Source: Alteromonadaceae bacterium UBA2620 (GTDB lineage Bacteria; Pseudomonadota; Gammaproteobacteria; Enterobacterales; Alteromonadaceae). Taken from it: a stretch of 24,465 bases of DNA. The DNA is taken from contig DDJQ01000154.1 in NCBI GenBank assembly GCA_002339125.1, forward strand, positions 1 to 24,465, read 5' to 3'. Position numbers and translations under genes: made by a program. Under the pieces are notes generated by a model. It saw only the letters and a program-made list of their open reading frames with translations. It made no database searches and was not told the DNA's origin. This document shows, piece by piece, positions 1-7,749 of this stretch (its first letter is position 1; each line of letters opens with the position of its first letter).

Positions 1-1520
1 CCGTGCAGGCCATGTTAACCCTGGTAGAGCCACAATCGTCTGGTATTGGCGGTGGCGCTTTTATGTTGTACTGGGATAACAAAGCCAAAAAGCTGCACAC
101 TTTCGACGGCCGCGAAATGGCCCCGGCAGGAGTAAATGCCTACTGGTTTATGGAACACGGTAAGCCCATGAAATGGCTGGATGCGGTGGTTGGCGGTAAG
201 TCAGTTGGCGTACCGGGCGCACTCAAGGCGTTAGAAACGGCTCACGGCCAGTTTGGTAAACTCGGCTGGCCGGTATTGTTCCGCGACGCCATTAATACCT
301 CAGAAGAGGGATTTAAGGTATCCAAGCGGCTGGAAAAACTGGTCACCATGGCCGAACAGTACCACAAGGGCATGAAAACCTTTCCCAGCACGGCAACCTA
401 CTTTTACCCGGCAGGCAAGCCACTTGAGGCTGGTACTACGAAAAAGAATCAGGCGTTAGGCAAAACCCTGCGCAATATTGCAGAGCAGGGCGCAGATTAT
501 ATGTACACCGGCGAGCTGGCAGCAAAAATTGCTAAAGCTGTGCAAGGCGTAGAAATTAACCCTGGTGCGTTAACCACTGAGGATATGGCCAATTACAAGG
601 CGATAGAGCGCAACGGCGTGTGCGGTGAGTACCGTAGTAAGCAAATCTGCGGCATGGCGCCACCCAGTTCAGGCGGGATTAACGTTTTTCAGGTACTTAA
701 ACTGCTGGAAGGCTTCGATTTGTCTGAATACCCCATCGACAGTGTAGAATTCGCCAACCTGTATACGCAGGCGAGCGCCTTAGCCTATGCCGATCGTGAA
801 AAATACATTGCCGACAGTGACTTTACCAATCTGCCTTACGGGGCGTTGATTAACGAAGGTTACCTGCATCGCCGCGCCGAGAGCATTAAGGTTGATAAGC
901 CCTGGCGCTTTGCCCGCCCCGGTGAACCGTTTTCTACCCAGGTCAGCCAGGGTAGCTCACTGGAACAGCCGAATACCAGTCACTTTGTTATCGTGGATAA
1001 AGAGGGTAACGCGGTATCCATGACTACCAGTATCGAGTTTATGTTTGGTTCGGGCATTATGGTTGACGGCTTTTTGCTGAATAACCAGTTAACCGACTTC
1101 TCATTCTCGCCATCGATGAACCGCTTCCCGGTACCTAACCGGGTAGAGCCACACAAACGTCCGCGCAGCGCCATGAGTCCTACCATGGTGTTTAACGATC
1201 AGGGCGAGCTTGAAATTCTGGTGGGTTCACCGGGCGGTAGCCGTATTGTGAGCTATGTGGCACAAACCCTGATTGGCGTGATTGACTACAACCTGGATAT
1301 TCAGCAGGCCATTAACCTGCCTAAGATCACCAATCGTAACGATTACACTGCGCTGGAAAAAGGCACGCCAATAGAAGCCCTGCAGGGCCCATTGGAAGCG
1401 CTTGGCCATAAAGTCAAAGTAGTCGACCTGAACAGTGGTCTGCACGGTATACAGGTAACCTCAAAAGGCTATGTGGGCGGCGCCGACCCGCGACGTGAAG
1501 GCGTTGCAGTAGGCAAATAG
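1..1520 (+). CDS. ggt: gamma-glutamyltransferase, 5'-truncated by window edge
   Basis: Gamma-glutamyltransferase (glutathione hydrolase), an Ntn hydrolase normally exported to the periplasm, where it cleaves or transfers the gamma-glutamyl group of glutathione. The precursor self-cleaves before a Thr that becomes the nucleophile. Seen here (counting from the codon at base 3): the cleavage site N-T-S-H-F with candidate nucleophile T325, P-P-S-S-G-G at 220-225, L-L-N-N-Q at 358-362 and the small-subunit signature G-S-P-G-G-S-R at 408-414. E. coli Ggt has its nucleophile at 391, so about 65 N-terminal residues including the signal peptide lie outside the window; the GTG at base 3 is internal, not a start. 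The stretch between D-F-S and K-R-P that forms the lid over the active site looks about five residues shorter than in E. coli. A strong hairpin terminator follows. Identity is secure. Confidence 0.95.
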   Translation, partial: VQAMLTLVEPQSSGIGGGAFMLYWDNKAKKLHTFDGREMAPAGVNAYWFMEHGKPMKWLDAVVGGKSVGVPGALKALETAHGQFGKLGWPVLFRDAINTSEEGFKVSKRLEKLVTMAEQYHKGMKTFPSTATYFYPAGKPLEAGTTKKNQALGKTLRNIAEQGADYMYTGELAAKIAKAVQGVEINPGALTTEDMANYKAIERNGVCGEYRSKQICGMAPPSSGGINVFQVLKLLEGFDLSEYPIDSVEFANLYTQASALAYADREKYIADSDFTNLPYGALINEGYLHRRAESIKVDKPWRFARPGEPFSTQVSQGSSLEQPNTSHFVIVDKEGNAVSMTTSIEFMFGSGIMVDGFLLNNQLTDFSFSPSMNRFPVPNRVEPHKRPRSAMSPTMVFNDQGELEILVGSPGGSRIVSYVAQTLIGVIDYNLDIQQAINLPKITNRNDYTALEKGTPIEALQGPLEALGHKVKVVDLNSGLHGIQVTSKGYVGGADPRREGVAVGK

Positions 1521-1556
1521 CACAGCGCTTTTAAGGTACGTCAGATGTAACAAAGA

Positions 1557-1590
1557 CCGGTAAGCATCACTTACCGGCCTTTTTATTTTT
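1557..1590 (+). terminator. rho-independent terminator of ggt
   Basis: A perfect 8-bp stem (CCGGTAAG at 1557-1564 pairing with CTTACCGG at 1570-1577) with a five-base loop is followed by CC and a T-rich tract TTTTTATTTTT. It lies 37 bases past the ggt stop codon. Confidence 0.9.
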
Positions 1591-1987
1591 AGGCGTTAAC
1601 AACCAACTCTAGAAATAAGTTAATTATTTGAGGTAATACTTACCACCTGCTGTTTGCGGCTACCAAAGAATGATGATTACGGTTCGTTGCCGGAGTCGCC
1701 GGTAGTATAGTAGAGTCTATCGTACCAAACGTCCCTGTGATTCATCCCAGCCACGCCATCCATGGCGTGTCGTTCCTTATACTGCGAAATGCCACTGGCA
1801 TTTCGGTTATTCGTCACCCATGTGCCGCACCGACTGAATCCTCATCCATGATGATTCTTCTAGTTTGTTATGTATGCCAGTGACAATGACAACACTGAAG
1901 AAGGGCACACATTCTGTTCTTTCTCCGACTTATATTAAGGCTCCAATACAATAGTGACGAGCTGAAGTATATATGAGCAGTTTTTTT
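1591..1987. other. convergent intergenic gap between ggt and metY
   Basis: About 400 bases between two converging genes with no credible reading frame. The middle part holds the three-hairpin repeat listed separately. I see no clear T-tailed terminator for metY in it, and nothing else that I can name. Confidence 0.7.
1729..1860 (-). repeat. three-hairpin palindromic repeat (REP-like)
   Basis: Three hairpins stand in a row. The first is CACGCC/GGCGTG at 1752-1757 and 1764-1769 around an ATCCAT centre. The second is a perfect 9-bp stem, CGAAATGCC/GGCATTTCG at 1785-1793 and 1797-1805, with a 3-base loop. The third is GAATC-c-TCAT/ATGA-t-GATTC at 1836-1857 with one mismatch. Hairpins one and three share the same apex CATCCATG (CATGGATG on the minus strand), which is not expected by chance. 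On the minus strand the unit continues into CAGGGACGT at 1729-1737. From general knowledge, CATGGATG-apex hairpins followed by an ACAGGGACGT-type tail form a dispersed intergenic repeat in marine gammaproteobacteria; that assignment is from memory. Exact ends are uncertain. Confidence 0.65.
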
Positions 1988-3265
1988 CTATACGCTAACG
2001 GCGTTCAGTGCTTGTTCAACATCGGCAATGATGTCGTCGATGTTTTCAATGCCCACTGAAATTCGCACCAGATCGGCGCTTACCCCGGCACTGGCTAATT
2101 CTTCTTCGTTTAACTGACGGTGCGTTGTCGTGGCTGGGTGACAGGCCAGTGACTTGGCGTCGCCAATGTTTACCAGGCGCAAAATCATCTGCAGCGCATC
2201 AATAAACTGTGCGCCGGCTTCACGGCCGCCCTCAATACCAAAACTTAAAATGCCTGATGCCTTACCGCCGGTGATTTTCTCGCAGGTGGCACGATAGGGG
2301 CTATCGGCCAGACCGGCATAGTTTACCCAACTGACTTTTTCGTGGTTACTCAGGTAGGCGGCCAGCTTTTCGGCGTTCTCACAGTGGCGTTCCATACGCA
2401 GGCACAGGGTTTCCAGACCCTGCAGGATCTGAAAGGCATTCATAGGGCTGATAGCTGCGCCGGTGTTACGCAGTGGTACTACCCGGCAACGGCCAATGTA
2501 GGCAGCAGGCCCAAGGGCCTCGGTATACACCACACCATGATAGGACGGATCAGGCTCATTCAGCACGGCAAAACGCTCTTTATTGGCAGCCCAGTCAAAC
2601 TTACCGCTGTCCACAATGATGCCGCCCACGCTGGTACCGTGGCCGCCTATGTACTTGGTGAGACTGTGCACTACAATATCTGCGCCAAGTTCAAAGGGGC
2701 GACACAAAACAGGGGAAGCAACGGTGTTATCAACGATCACCGGCACACCATGTTTATGAGCAATTTCGGCCAGTTTCTGAATATCTACCACATTACCGGC
2801 GGGGTTACCGATAGACTCACAAAAAACGGCTTTGGTGTTTTCATCAATGGCTTTGTCGAAGCCATCGTAATCGTCGTGAGAGACCATTTTTACCTGCACG
2901 CCCTGGCGCGGCAACGTATGGGCAAACAGGTTATAGGTACCACCGTAAAGCTGACTGGTACTCACAATATTGCTACCAACTTCACAGATGGCTTGCAGTG
3001 CGTAGGTGATGGCTGCCATACCCGAGGCCAGTGCCAGCGCACCAATACCACCTTCCATTGCCGCCACGCGTTCTTCCAGTACCGCCGTTGTGGGGTTCAT
3101 GATGCGGGTATAAATGTTGCCCGCCACCTTAAGATCAAATAAGTCAGCGCCATGCTGTGTATCGTCAAAGGTGTAGGAAGTGGTTTGATAAATCGGTACA
3201 GCCGCTGCTTTGGTAGTGGCTTCAGACTCATAGCCGTGGTGCAGTGCAATGGATTCTAATTTCAT
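1988..3265 (-). CDS. metY: O-acetylhomoserine aminocarboxypropyltransferase (sulfhydrylase)
   Basis: Cys/Met-metabolism PLP enzyme (fold type I) of the MetY group, which makes homocysteine directly from O-acetyl- (or O-succinyl-) homoserine and sulfide in the cytoplasm. The 425-residue length is typical of MetY and longer than MetB/MetC (about 390). Seen: Y-T-R-I-M-N-P-T at 52-59, S-G-M-A-A at 81-85, Y-G-G-T at 107-110, the PLP-aspartate in V-D-N-T at 178-181, and the Schiff-base lysine K204 in H-S-L-T-K-Y-I-G-G-H-G. The ATG at 3265 is preceded by AGGA 11 bases upstream. It stands alone on the minus strand, divergent from the cytochrome c gene, with cysK nearby also serving sulfide assimilation. 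I saw no MetJ box. Substrate preference between acetyl and succinyl esters cannot be read from the sequence. Confidence 0.92.
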   Translation of the reverse strand: MKLESIALHHGYESEATTKAAAVPIYQTTSYTFDDTQHGADLFDLKVAGNIYTRIMNPTTAVLEERVAAMEGGIGALALASGMAAITYALQAICEVGSNIVSTSQLYGGTYNLFAHTLPRQGVQVKMVSHDDYDGFDKAIDENTKAVFCESIGNPAGNVVDIQKLAEIAHKHGVPVIVDNTVASPVLCRPFELGADIVVHSLTKYIGGHGTSVGGIIVDSGKFDWAANKERFAVLNEPDPSYHGVVYTEALGPAAYIGRCRVVPLRNTGAAISPMNAFQILQGLETLCLRMERHCENAEKLAAYLSNHEKVSWVNYAGLADSPYRATCEKITGGKASGILSFGIEGGREAGAQFIDALQMILRLVNIGDAKSLACHPATTTHRQLNEEELASAGVSADLVRISVGIENIDDIIADVEQALNAVSV

Positions 3266-3308
3266 AGTGATAAATATCCTGAGGTGTCCTTTTTAAAACT
3301 CGGCCAAT

Positions 3309-3337
3309 ATCATGGTTTATGTCACCCATACCTGCAA
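3309..3337 (-). promoter_or_regulatory. putative sigma-70 promoter of metY
   Basis: On the minus strand, TTGCAG (3332-3337) and CATGAT (3309-3314) are separated by 17 bases, a good fit to -35 and -10 boxes. The start site would fall near 3302, leaving a leader of roughly 37 bases before the metY ATG. Matches are partial, so this is a prediction only. Confidence 0.4.
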
Positions 3338-3387
3338 CAAGTATTTTACATTTATCGGTCGATTAACCGCTTACTCTGCTGAATTCA

Positions 3388-3401
3388 TTGATCTAAATCA
3401 G
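3388..3401 (+). promoter_or_regulatory. FNR/Anr-like box upstream of the cytochrome c gene
   Basis: TTGAT-CTAA-ATCAG matches the FNR consensus TTGAT-N4-ATCAA at nine of ten fixed positions. It lies between divergent metY and the cytochrome c gene. Its centre (about 3394.5) is 71-72 bases ahead of the start site predicted from the promoter at 3431-3459, a distance used by class I FNR activation. Regulation of a small respiratory cytochrome by oxygen would make sense, but this is inference. Confidence 0.5.
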
Positions 3402-3430
3402 GCGGTGTTCAAACCAGTACTTTGGGAGGA

Positions 3431-3459
3431 TTGTTGCTGAAATCCATTGTACCTATGCT
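3431..3459 (+). promoter_or_regulatory. putative promoter of the cytochrome c gene
   Basis: TTGTTG (3431-3436), a 17-base spacer and TATGCT (3454-3459) form a plausible sigma-70 promoter about 50 bases ahead of the cytochrome c start codon. Match quality is moderate. Confidence 0.4.
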
Positions 3460-3514
3460 TGATACCAGACACGCTTTTTCGTTCACAGAACGAGACTAAA
3501 ATGAGGAAATACCC

Positions 3515-3901
3515 ATGAAAAAATCAGTCGTTTTGATGGCAATTGGTGCTGCGCTGATGGCAAACGGTTTGGCAGCAAAAGAAACTGAGTCACAGGACGT
3601 TAAAATGATCAATCTCGCTCACCAGAGTGGTTGCGTTACCTGCCACTCAATCGCCAGTGGTGGCAGTGGCCCGGCAGGCTTAAAGCCCATTGGCCCTGCG
3701 TGGCAGGACGTGGCGAAAAAATACAGTGACGTAGAGAATGCTCAGGAAGCGCTGGTAACTACCGTATTAAATGGTTCAAGCCCCTATGCCAGTCACTGGA
3801 AAGGAGAGGTAAGTGGTTTTGCGATGCCACCAAATTCAGTGGTGATCAACAAAGAACAGGCTAATGAGCTGGTGGGCTGGATCCTGCACTTAGCCGATTA
3901 A
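3515..3901 (+). CDS. periplasmic class I cytochrome c (c551/c5-like)
   Basis: Small monohaem electron carrier, 128 residues. The N-terminus is a clear Sec signal peptide (M-K-K-S followed by a hydrophobic stretch, probable cleavage after A21 in G-L-A-A), so the mature protein of about 107 residues is periplasmic. Haem attachment is C40-V-T-C43-H44, and the distal ligand is probably M104 in G-F-A-M-P-P-N, a layout typical of c551-type cytochromes. The ATG is preceded by GAGGAAA at good spacing. It is a single-gene unit with an FNR-like box upstream, so it may donate electrons to a terminal oxidase, peroxidase or nitrogen-oxide reductase. The partner cannot be told from this window. No convincing terminator follows; a GC hairpin at 3926-3942 lacks a T run. 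Confidence 0.9.
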   Translation: MKKSVVLMAIGAALMANGLAAKETESQDVKMINLAHQSGCVTCHSIASGGSGPAGLKPIGPAWQDVAKKYSDVENAQEALVTTVLNGSSPYASHWKGEVSGFAMPPNSVVINKEQANELVGWILHLAD

Positions 3902-3947
3902 TCATTATCGATAGACTATTACGGTCCCGGCCAGCCCGGGATCGCAG

Positions 3948-4403
3948 TTATAAAAAGGGATCAGCCTGAATTTTATCGACCTTCCACTGACCGCTCACTT
4001 TCTTAAGCTCCAGCGTACGTAAATCTTCTACTTTATCGCCGTTATACTGACCAGAAAAAAACAGCGTAACATTCGCGTTGTCGGCATATTCGGTTCTGCC
4101 GATAGACTGACTGGTTTGTGGCGTAACTTCCACCGTATCGTATTTAAGGTTAAATACATGGCGCTGAATGTTGTTTTGGGTGTGATAACGTTTCAGGATC
4201 CGGGCCATACGTTCGGTACTTAAATTAATCGCACGGTCAAGGTTTTCATCCAGGTACACGCCTCGAATAAACATTACCGCGGTATATTCCGGGGTGTTTT
4301 CATCGAGCATGCCGTAACGGCCAATGCGCTCTTCTCTTTCGCAGGCGCTGAGCAGGAAGATAGCAATAAAAGAGAAAATAAATAAACGAAAGCGTAACGG
4401 CAT
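3948..4403 (-). CDS. small lipoprotein of unknown function
   Basis: No function recognised. With the ATG at 4403, the protein is 151 residues and opens with a textbook lipoprotein signal: M-P-L-R-F-R, a hydrophobic stretch and the lipobox L-L-S-A-C with Cys21 as the acylation site. The mature part is short, charged and predicted soluble; its C-terminal half (about residues 95-150, ending G-Q-W-K-V-D-K-I-Q-A-D-P-F) has the look of an NTF2-like or DUF4878-type small lipoprotein, which is a guess from style. I prefer this ATG because GGTGG lies 8 bases upstream; an in-frame GTG at 4415 would add four residues. It sits alone between the cytochrome c gene (convergent) and the cysK terminator. Confidence 0.75.
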   Translation of the reverse strand: MPLRFRLFIFSFIAIFLLSACEREERIGRYGMLDENTPEYTAVMFIRGVYLDENLDRAINLSTERMARILKRYHTQNNIQRHVFNLKYDTVEVTPQTSQSIGRTEYADNANVTLFFSGQYNGDKVEDLRTLELKKVSGQWKVDKIQADPFL

Positions 4404-4471
4404 AACTATAACCACCGGTATTAATCAGTGCGTTACTGTAACTTTAGTCTATTTATTTGGCAAACAGATAT

Positions 4472-4497
4472 AAAAACGGGGCCAAGCGGCCCCGTTT
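4472..4497 (-). terminator. rho-independent terminator of cysK
   Basis: On the minus strand, a GC-rich perfect stem (AACGGGGCC/GGCCCCGTT at 4475-4483 and 4488-4496, loop of four) is followed by a run of T. It begins about 24 bases past the cysK stop codon. Confidence 0.9.
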
Positions 4498-4520
4498 CTG
4501 ATTGATTACTCAATAATCGA

Positions 4521-5486
4521 TTACTGTACTTCTTCCTGATCGCCAAAGGCGCCAGCGAATAGTGGGCTGGACAGATAACGCTCGGTACCACTGGCAAGCA
4601 GCACTACCACTATCTTGTCTTTGTTTTCAGGGCGCTCAGCAAAACGCTTAGCGGCAACCACGGCTGCACCAGAAGAGATACCCGCCAGGATACCTTCTTC
4701 TTTCATCAGGCGGTGGGCCATTTCCATACACTCATCGTTGCTGACCTGTTCTACTTCATCTACCAGATCAAGGTCGAGGTTACCCGGGATAAAGCCGGCA
4801 CCGATACCTTGAATTTTGTGTGGTCCTGGCGTCAGTTCTTCACCAGCTTTCGCCTGCGTGATAACCGGTGAGTCAGTCGGCTCTACCGCTACAGAGGTAA
4901 TTGCTTTACCCTGAGTGTTCTTGATGTAACGGCTAACACCGGTAATAGTACCGCCGGTACCTACGCCTGCTACAAACGCGTCAACTTTACCGTCGGTGGC
5001 TTCCCAGATCTCCGGGCCGGTGGTTTTTTCGTGAATTTCCGGGTTGGCCGGGTTTTCAAACTGTTGCAGTAATACGTACTTATCCGGGTTGGAATCAACA
5101 ATTTCCTGCGCGGCGGCAACGGCACCTTTCATGCCTTTAGGCGCTTCGGTAAGTACCAGGTTAGCACCCAGGGCTTTAAGCAGCTTACGGCGTTCAAGGC
5201 TCATGCTTGAAGGCATGGTCAGGGTGATTTTATAACCACGGGCCGCGGCGACGAATGCCAGCGCAATACCGGTGTTACCACTGGTTGGCTCAACAATTTC
5301 TTTGCCTTCGGTGAGAACACCGCGTTTTTCGGCATCCCAAATCATGTTAGCGCCAATACGGCACTTAACCGAGAAACTTGGGTTACGGGATTCAATTTTT
5401 GCGTATACGTTACCGCCAGTCACGCGCTTTAGCTTCACGAGTGGCGTATTACCAATGGCCAGTGAATTATCTTCAAATACTTGCAT
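4521..5486 (-). CDS. cysK: cysteine synthase A (O-acetylserine sulfhydrylase)
   Basis: Fold-type II PLP enzyme that makes L-cysteine from O-acetyl-L-serine and sulfide, the last step of sulfate assimilation; it usually forms the cysteine synthase complex with CysE. The 321-residue length matches CysK (E. coli 323) rather than CysM. Seen: the PLP lysine K41 in S-V-K-C-R-I-G-A-N-M, the substrate loop T-S-G-N-T-G at 68-73, the phosphate-binding G-T-G-G-T at 176-180, and S-S-G at 271-273, whose Ser contacts the PLP ring nitrogen. I place the start at 5486 because AAGGAA lies 5-6 bases upstream and M-Q-V-F-E-D-N-S is the usual N-terminus; an open extension to 5546 adds 20 residues unlike the family. 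It is divergent from the MoxR gene, with a 181-base shared upstream region where a TATAAG on the minus strand could be a -10 box. Confidence 0.95.
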   Translation of the reverse strand: MQVFEDNSLAIGNTPLVKLKRVTGGNVYAKIESRNPSFSVKCRIGANMIWDAEKRGVLTEGKEIVEPTSGNTGIALAFVAAARGYKITLTMPSSMSLERRKLLKALGANLVLTEAPKGMKGAVAAAQEIVDSNPDKYVLLQQFENPANPEIHEKTTGPEIWEATDGKVDAFVAGVGTGGTITGVSRYIKNTQGKAITSVAVEPTDSPVITQAKAGEELTPGPHKIQGIGAGFIPGNLDLDLVDEVEQVSNDECMEMAHRLMKEEGILAGISSGAAVVAAKRFAERPENKDKIVVVLLASGTERYLSSPLFAGAFGDQEEVQ

Positions 5487-5667
5487 GGTTATTCCTTTTG
5501 TTTGTCTTGGCTCCAGCGCGCTTTTGTTCAGGCTGACAAATCTCACAGAGATTATTGGTGGAGCTTATTTGGTTACCCTTATATCATTGTTATTAAGTCA
5601 TAAAATGCAAAGTGATTTTTGCTATATGATATGGTTATTTTAATGGTTAAACGAAATAAGGATCCTA

Positions 5668-6504
5668 ATGGCATTTCAAGGCACCGACAGTTATATCGCC
5701 AGCAATGACCTGCAACTGGCAGTAAATGCGGCGATTACCCTCGAACGACCCCTGTTAATCAAAGGCGAGCCGGGAACGGGCAAAACCTTGCTGGCCGAGG
5801 AACTGGCGGCAAGCTTAGGCACAGATTTAATTCAGTGGCATATAAAATCTACCACCAAAGCACAGCAGGGCCTGTACGAATATGATGCGGTGTCGCGTCT
5901 GCGTGACTCGCAGCTAGGCGATGATCGGGTGCACGACATCGGTAATTACATTGTAAAAGGTAAATTGTGGGAAGCCTTTGAGGCCGAAAAACGTCCGGTG
6001 TTGCTGATTGACGAAATAGACAAAGCCGATATTGAGTTTCCCAACGACTTGCTGCTTGAGCTGGATAAGATGGAATTCTACGTATACGAAACCCAGCAGC
6101 GCATTAAAGCGGCTATCCGGCCCATTGTGGTGATTACCTCCAATAATGAAAAAGAATTGCCTGACGCGTTCCTGCGGCGTTGTTTCTTCCATTACATTAA
6201 GTTTCCAACGCCAGATGAAATGCGCCAGATTGTGGAAGTGCATTTTCCTAAGATTAAATCACGCCTGTTAGAGGAAGCGTTAACGTCGTTCTTTAAACTA
6301 CGGGATATTCCGGGCCTTAAGAAAAAGCCTTCTACCTCTGAGCTGATTGACTGGCTGAAATTGCTGGTGGCCGAAGATATTCCGCCAGAGGCGCTGCAGG
6401 ACAAAGAGGGTAAAACCAGTATTCCGCCGTTGTATGGCGCTTTGCTTAAAAACGAGCAGGATATTCACCTGTTCGAAAAACTGGTTTTTATGGCACGTCG
6501 CTAA
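5668..6504 (+). CDS. MoxR-family AAA+ ATPase
   Basis: AAA+ ATPase of the MoxR group, cytoplasmic chaperone-like ATPases that nearly always act with a von Willebrand A (VWA) protein encoded next door. Seen: Walker A G-E-P-G-T-G-K-T at 33-40, Walker B V-L-L-I-D-E at 111-116, sensor 1 around T-S-N-N at 157-160 and a candidate arginine finger in F-L-R-R at 168-171, followed by an alpha-helical lid domain. The 278-residue length is normal for the short MoxR form. The ATG is preceded by AAGGAT at good spacing. Its stop overlaps the start of the VWA gene by one base (TAATG at 6502-6506), so the two are probably translationally coupled. The ATPase itself looks intact; its partner is frameshifted. The client is unknown. 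Confidence 0.9.
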   Translation: MAFQGTDSYIASNDLQLAVNAAITLERPLLIKGEPGTGKTLLAEELAASLGTDLIQWHIKSTTKAQQGLYEYDAVSRLRDSQLGDDRVHDIGNYIVKGKLWEAFEAEKRPVLLIDEIDKADIEFPNDLLLELDKMEFYVYETQQRIKAAIRPIVVITSNNEKELPDAFLRRCFFHYIKFPTPDEMRQIVEVHFPKIKSRLLEEALTSFFKLRDIPGLKKKPSTSELIDWLKLLVAEDIPPEALQDKEGKTSIPPLYGALLKNEQDIHLFEKLVFMARR

Positions 6505-7681
6505 TGCTGGTTGATTTTTTCTTTACGCTCAGACGCTACGGAGTAAAAACCAGCCTGCGCGAGCTGTTGGATTTAATCCGGGCACTGGAGCAACAGGTTA
6601 TCTTTGCCGATGTGGCGGCCTTTTATCATCTGGCGCGTATTACGCTGGTTAAAGATGAGTCCCAGTTCGACAAATACGACCGCGCATTTGCCAGTTACTT
6701 TGAAGGGGTGGAAGCCATCGACTTGTTTGGTGATACCATCGACGAGGAGTGGCTGCGCAAGGAATTTGAAAAACGCTTATCGGCCGAAGAGCGGGAAAAG
6801 TTACGCCAGGAAGGCGGCCTTGATGAGCTGATGAAAAAGCTTCGTGAGCGACTCGATGAGCAGAAAAAGCGCCACGCGGGCGGTAATAAATGGGTTGGTA
6901 CCGGTGGTACGAGCCCGTTTGGAGCCTATGGAGATAACCCCGAAGGCTATGTATCGGGCAAGACGGTAATCGCCGCTTTTCAGCTGTAAAGGTCTGGGAT
7001 AAAAGGGAATTTAAGAATCTCGATGGCAATGCAGAGCTGGGTACGCGTAACCTTAAAATGGCACTTCGCAAGTTACGCCAGTTCGCCCGCGGCGCAGCCA
7101 GTGAGGAATTAGACATATCCTCCACCATTTCCAACACGGCAAAGCAGGGAGGCCTGCTAGATATCCATATGCGCCCGGAACGGCACAACGCCGTTAAGGT
7201 GTTAATGTTCTTTGATATAGGCGGTTCCATGGACAGTTATATCAAAGGCGTTGAGGAGCTGTTCTCGGCCGTTCACGCCGAGTTTAAATACCTCGATTAC
7301 TACTATTTTCATAACTGTGTGTATGAATCGGTGTGGAAAGATAACGCACGGCGCGATAATGAGCGCATGGATGTGTGGAATGTCATTCACAAATACGGCC
7401 CGGACTGTAAGGTGATATTTGTTGGTGATGCCACCATGGGGCCTTACGAAATTGCTTACCCCGGCGGCAGCGTTGAACACTGGAATGAGGAGCCGGGGGC
7501 GACCTGGTTAAACCGGATTACCAGTCATTTTAGTCACTGCATCTGGCTCAACCCGCAGCCGCAGCAATACTGGGAGTATTATCAGTCGGTGGCGCTGATC
7601 AAAGAATTAATGGCAGACAAGATGTTTCCGTTAACCTTGCAGGGTTTATCTGACGGCATTTCGGCATTACAAAAAAAGTAA
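6504..7681 (+). pseudogene. VWA (CoxE-like) protein gene broken by a one-base frameshift
   Basis: Partner of the MoxR ATPase. Frame 1 runs from ATG 6504 to a stop at 6989; the rest of the protein is in the next frame, open from about 6953 to 7681. Reading across, residues to E-G-Y (6942-6950) continue as I-G-Q-D-G-N-R-R-F-S-A-V-K-V-W-D from 6953. Inserting a single base between 6950 and 6951 (TATGTATC becoming, for example, TATCGTATC, giving G-Y-R-I-G-Q-D) restores one frame of 392 residues, the family's usual size. The C-terminal part carries the VWA domain with MIDAS-like D-I-G-G-S-M-D (DxGxS) near base 7214 and I-F-V-G-D-A-T at about 7418-7438. Both halves are well conserved in style, so the break is either very recent or a sequencing error. 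No classic slippery heptamer is visible at the junction, so programmed frameshifting is unlikely. No ribosome site precedes the internal ATG at 7058. Confidence 0.85.
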
Positions 7682-7749
7682 CAATTTGAATGTTGCTCAT
7701 CGAGGCAACAAGGGTATAAATAGAATAACAATAACAGGGAAATCGTGAC

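Noticed and set aside
3..5. GTG at base 3 as the ggt start
   Set aside because: Starting here would lack the signal peptide and about 65 residues found in the family; the gene is cut by the window edge.
2342..3142. 266-residue open frame on the plus strand opposite metY
   Set aside because: It lies wholly antisense to a clearly conserved gene; the translation has no domain-like pattern, so it is a shadow frame.
3926..3942. GC-rich hairpin after the cytochrome c gene as a terminator
   Set aside because: The stem is only six pairs and no T run follows on either strand.
4521..5546. Upstream-extended cysK start at 5546
   Set aside because: The extra 20 residues do not resemble CysK N-termini, and a strong ribosome site precedes the ATG at 5486.
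6940..6992. Programmed ribosomal frameshift joining the two VWA frames
   Set aside because: No slippery heptamer is visible at the junction, and adding one base recreates the expected G-Y-R-I-G-Q-D stretch, so a lost base explains it better.
6649..7230. 193-residue minus-strand frame across the broken VWA gene
   Set aside because: Antisense to conserved coding sequence, rich in Arg/Pro/Ser typical of shadow frames, no recognisable motif.
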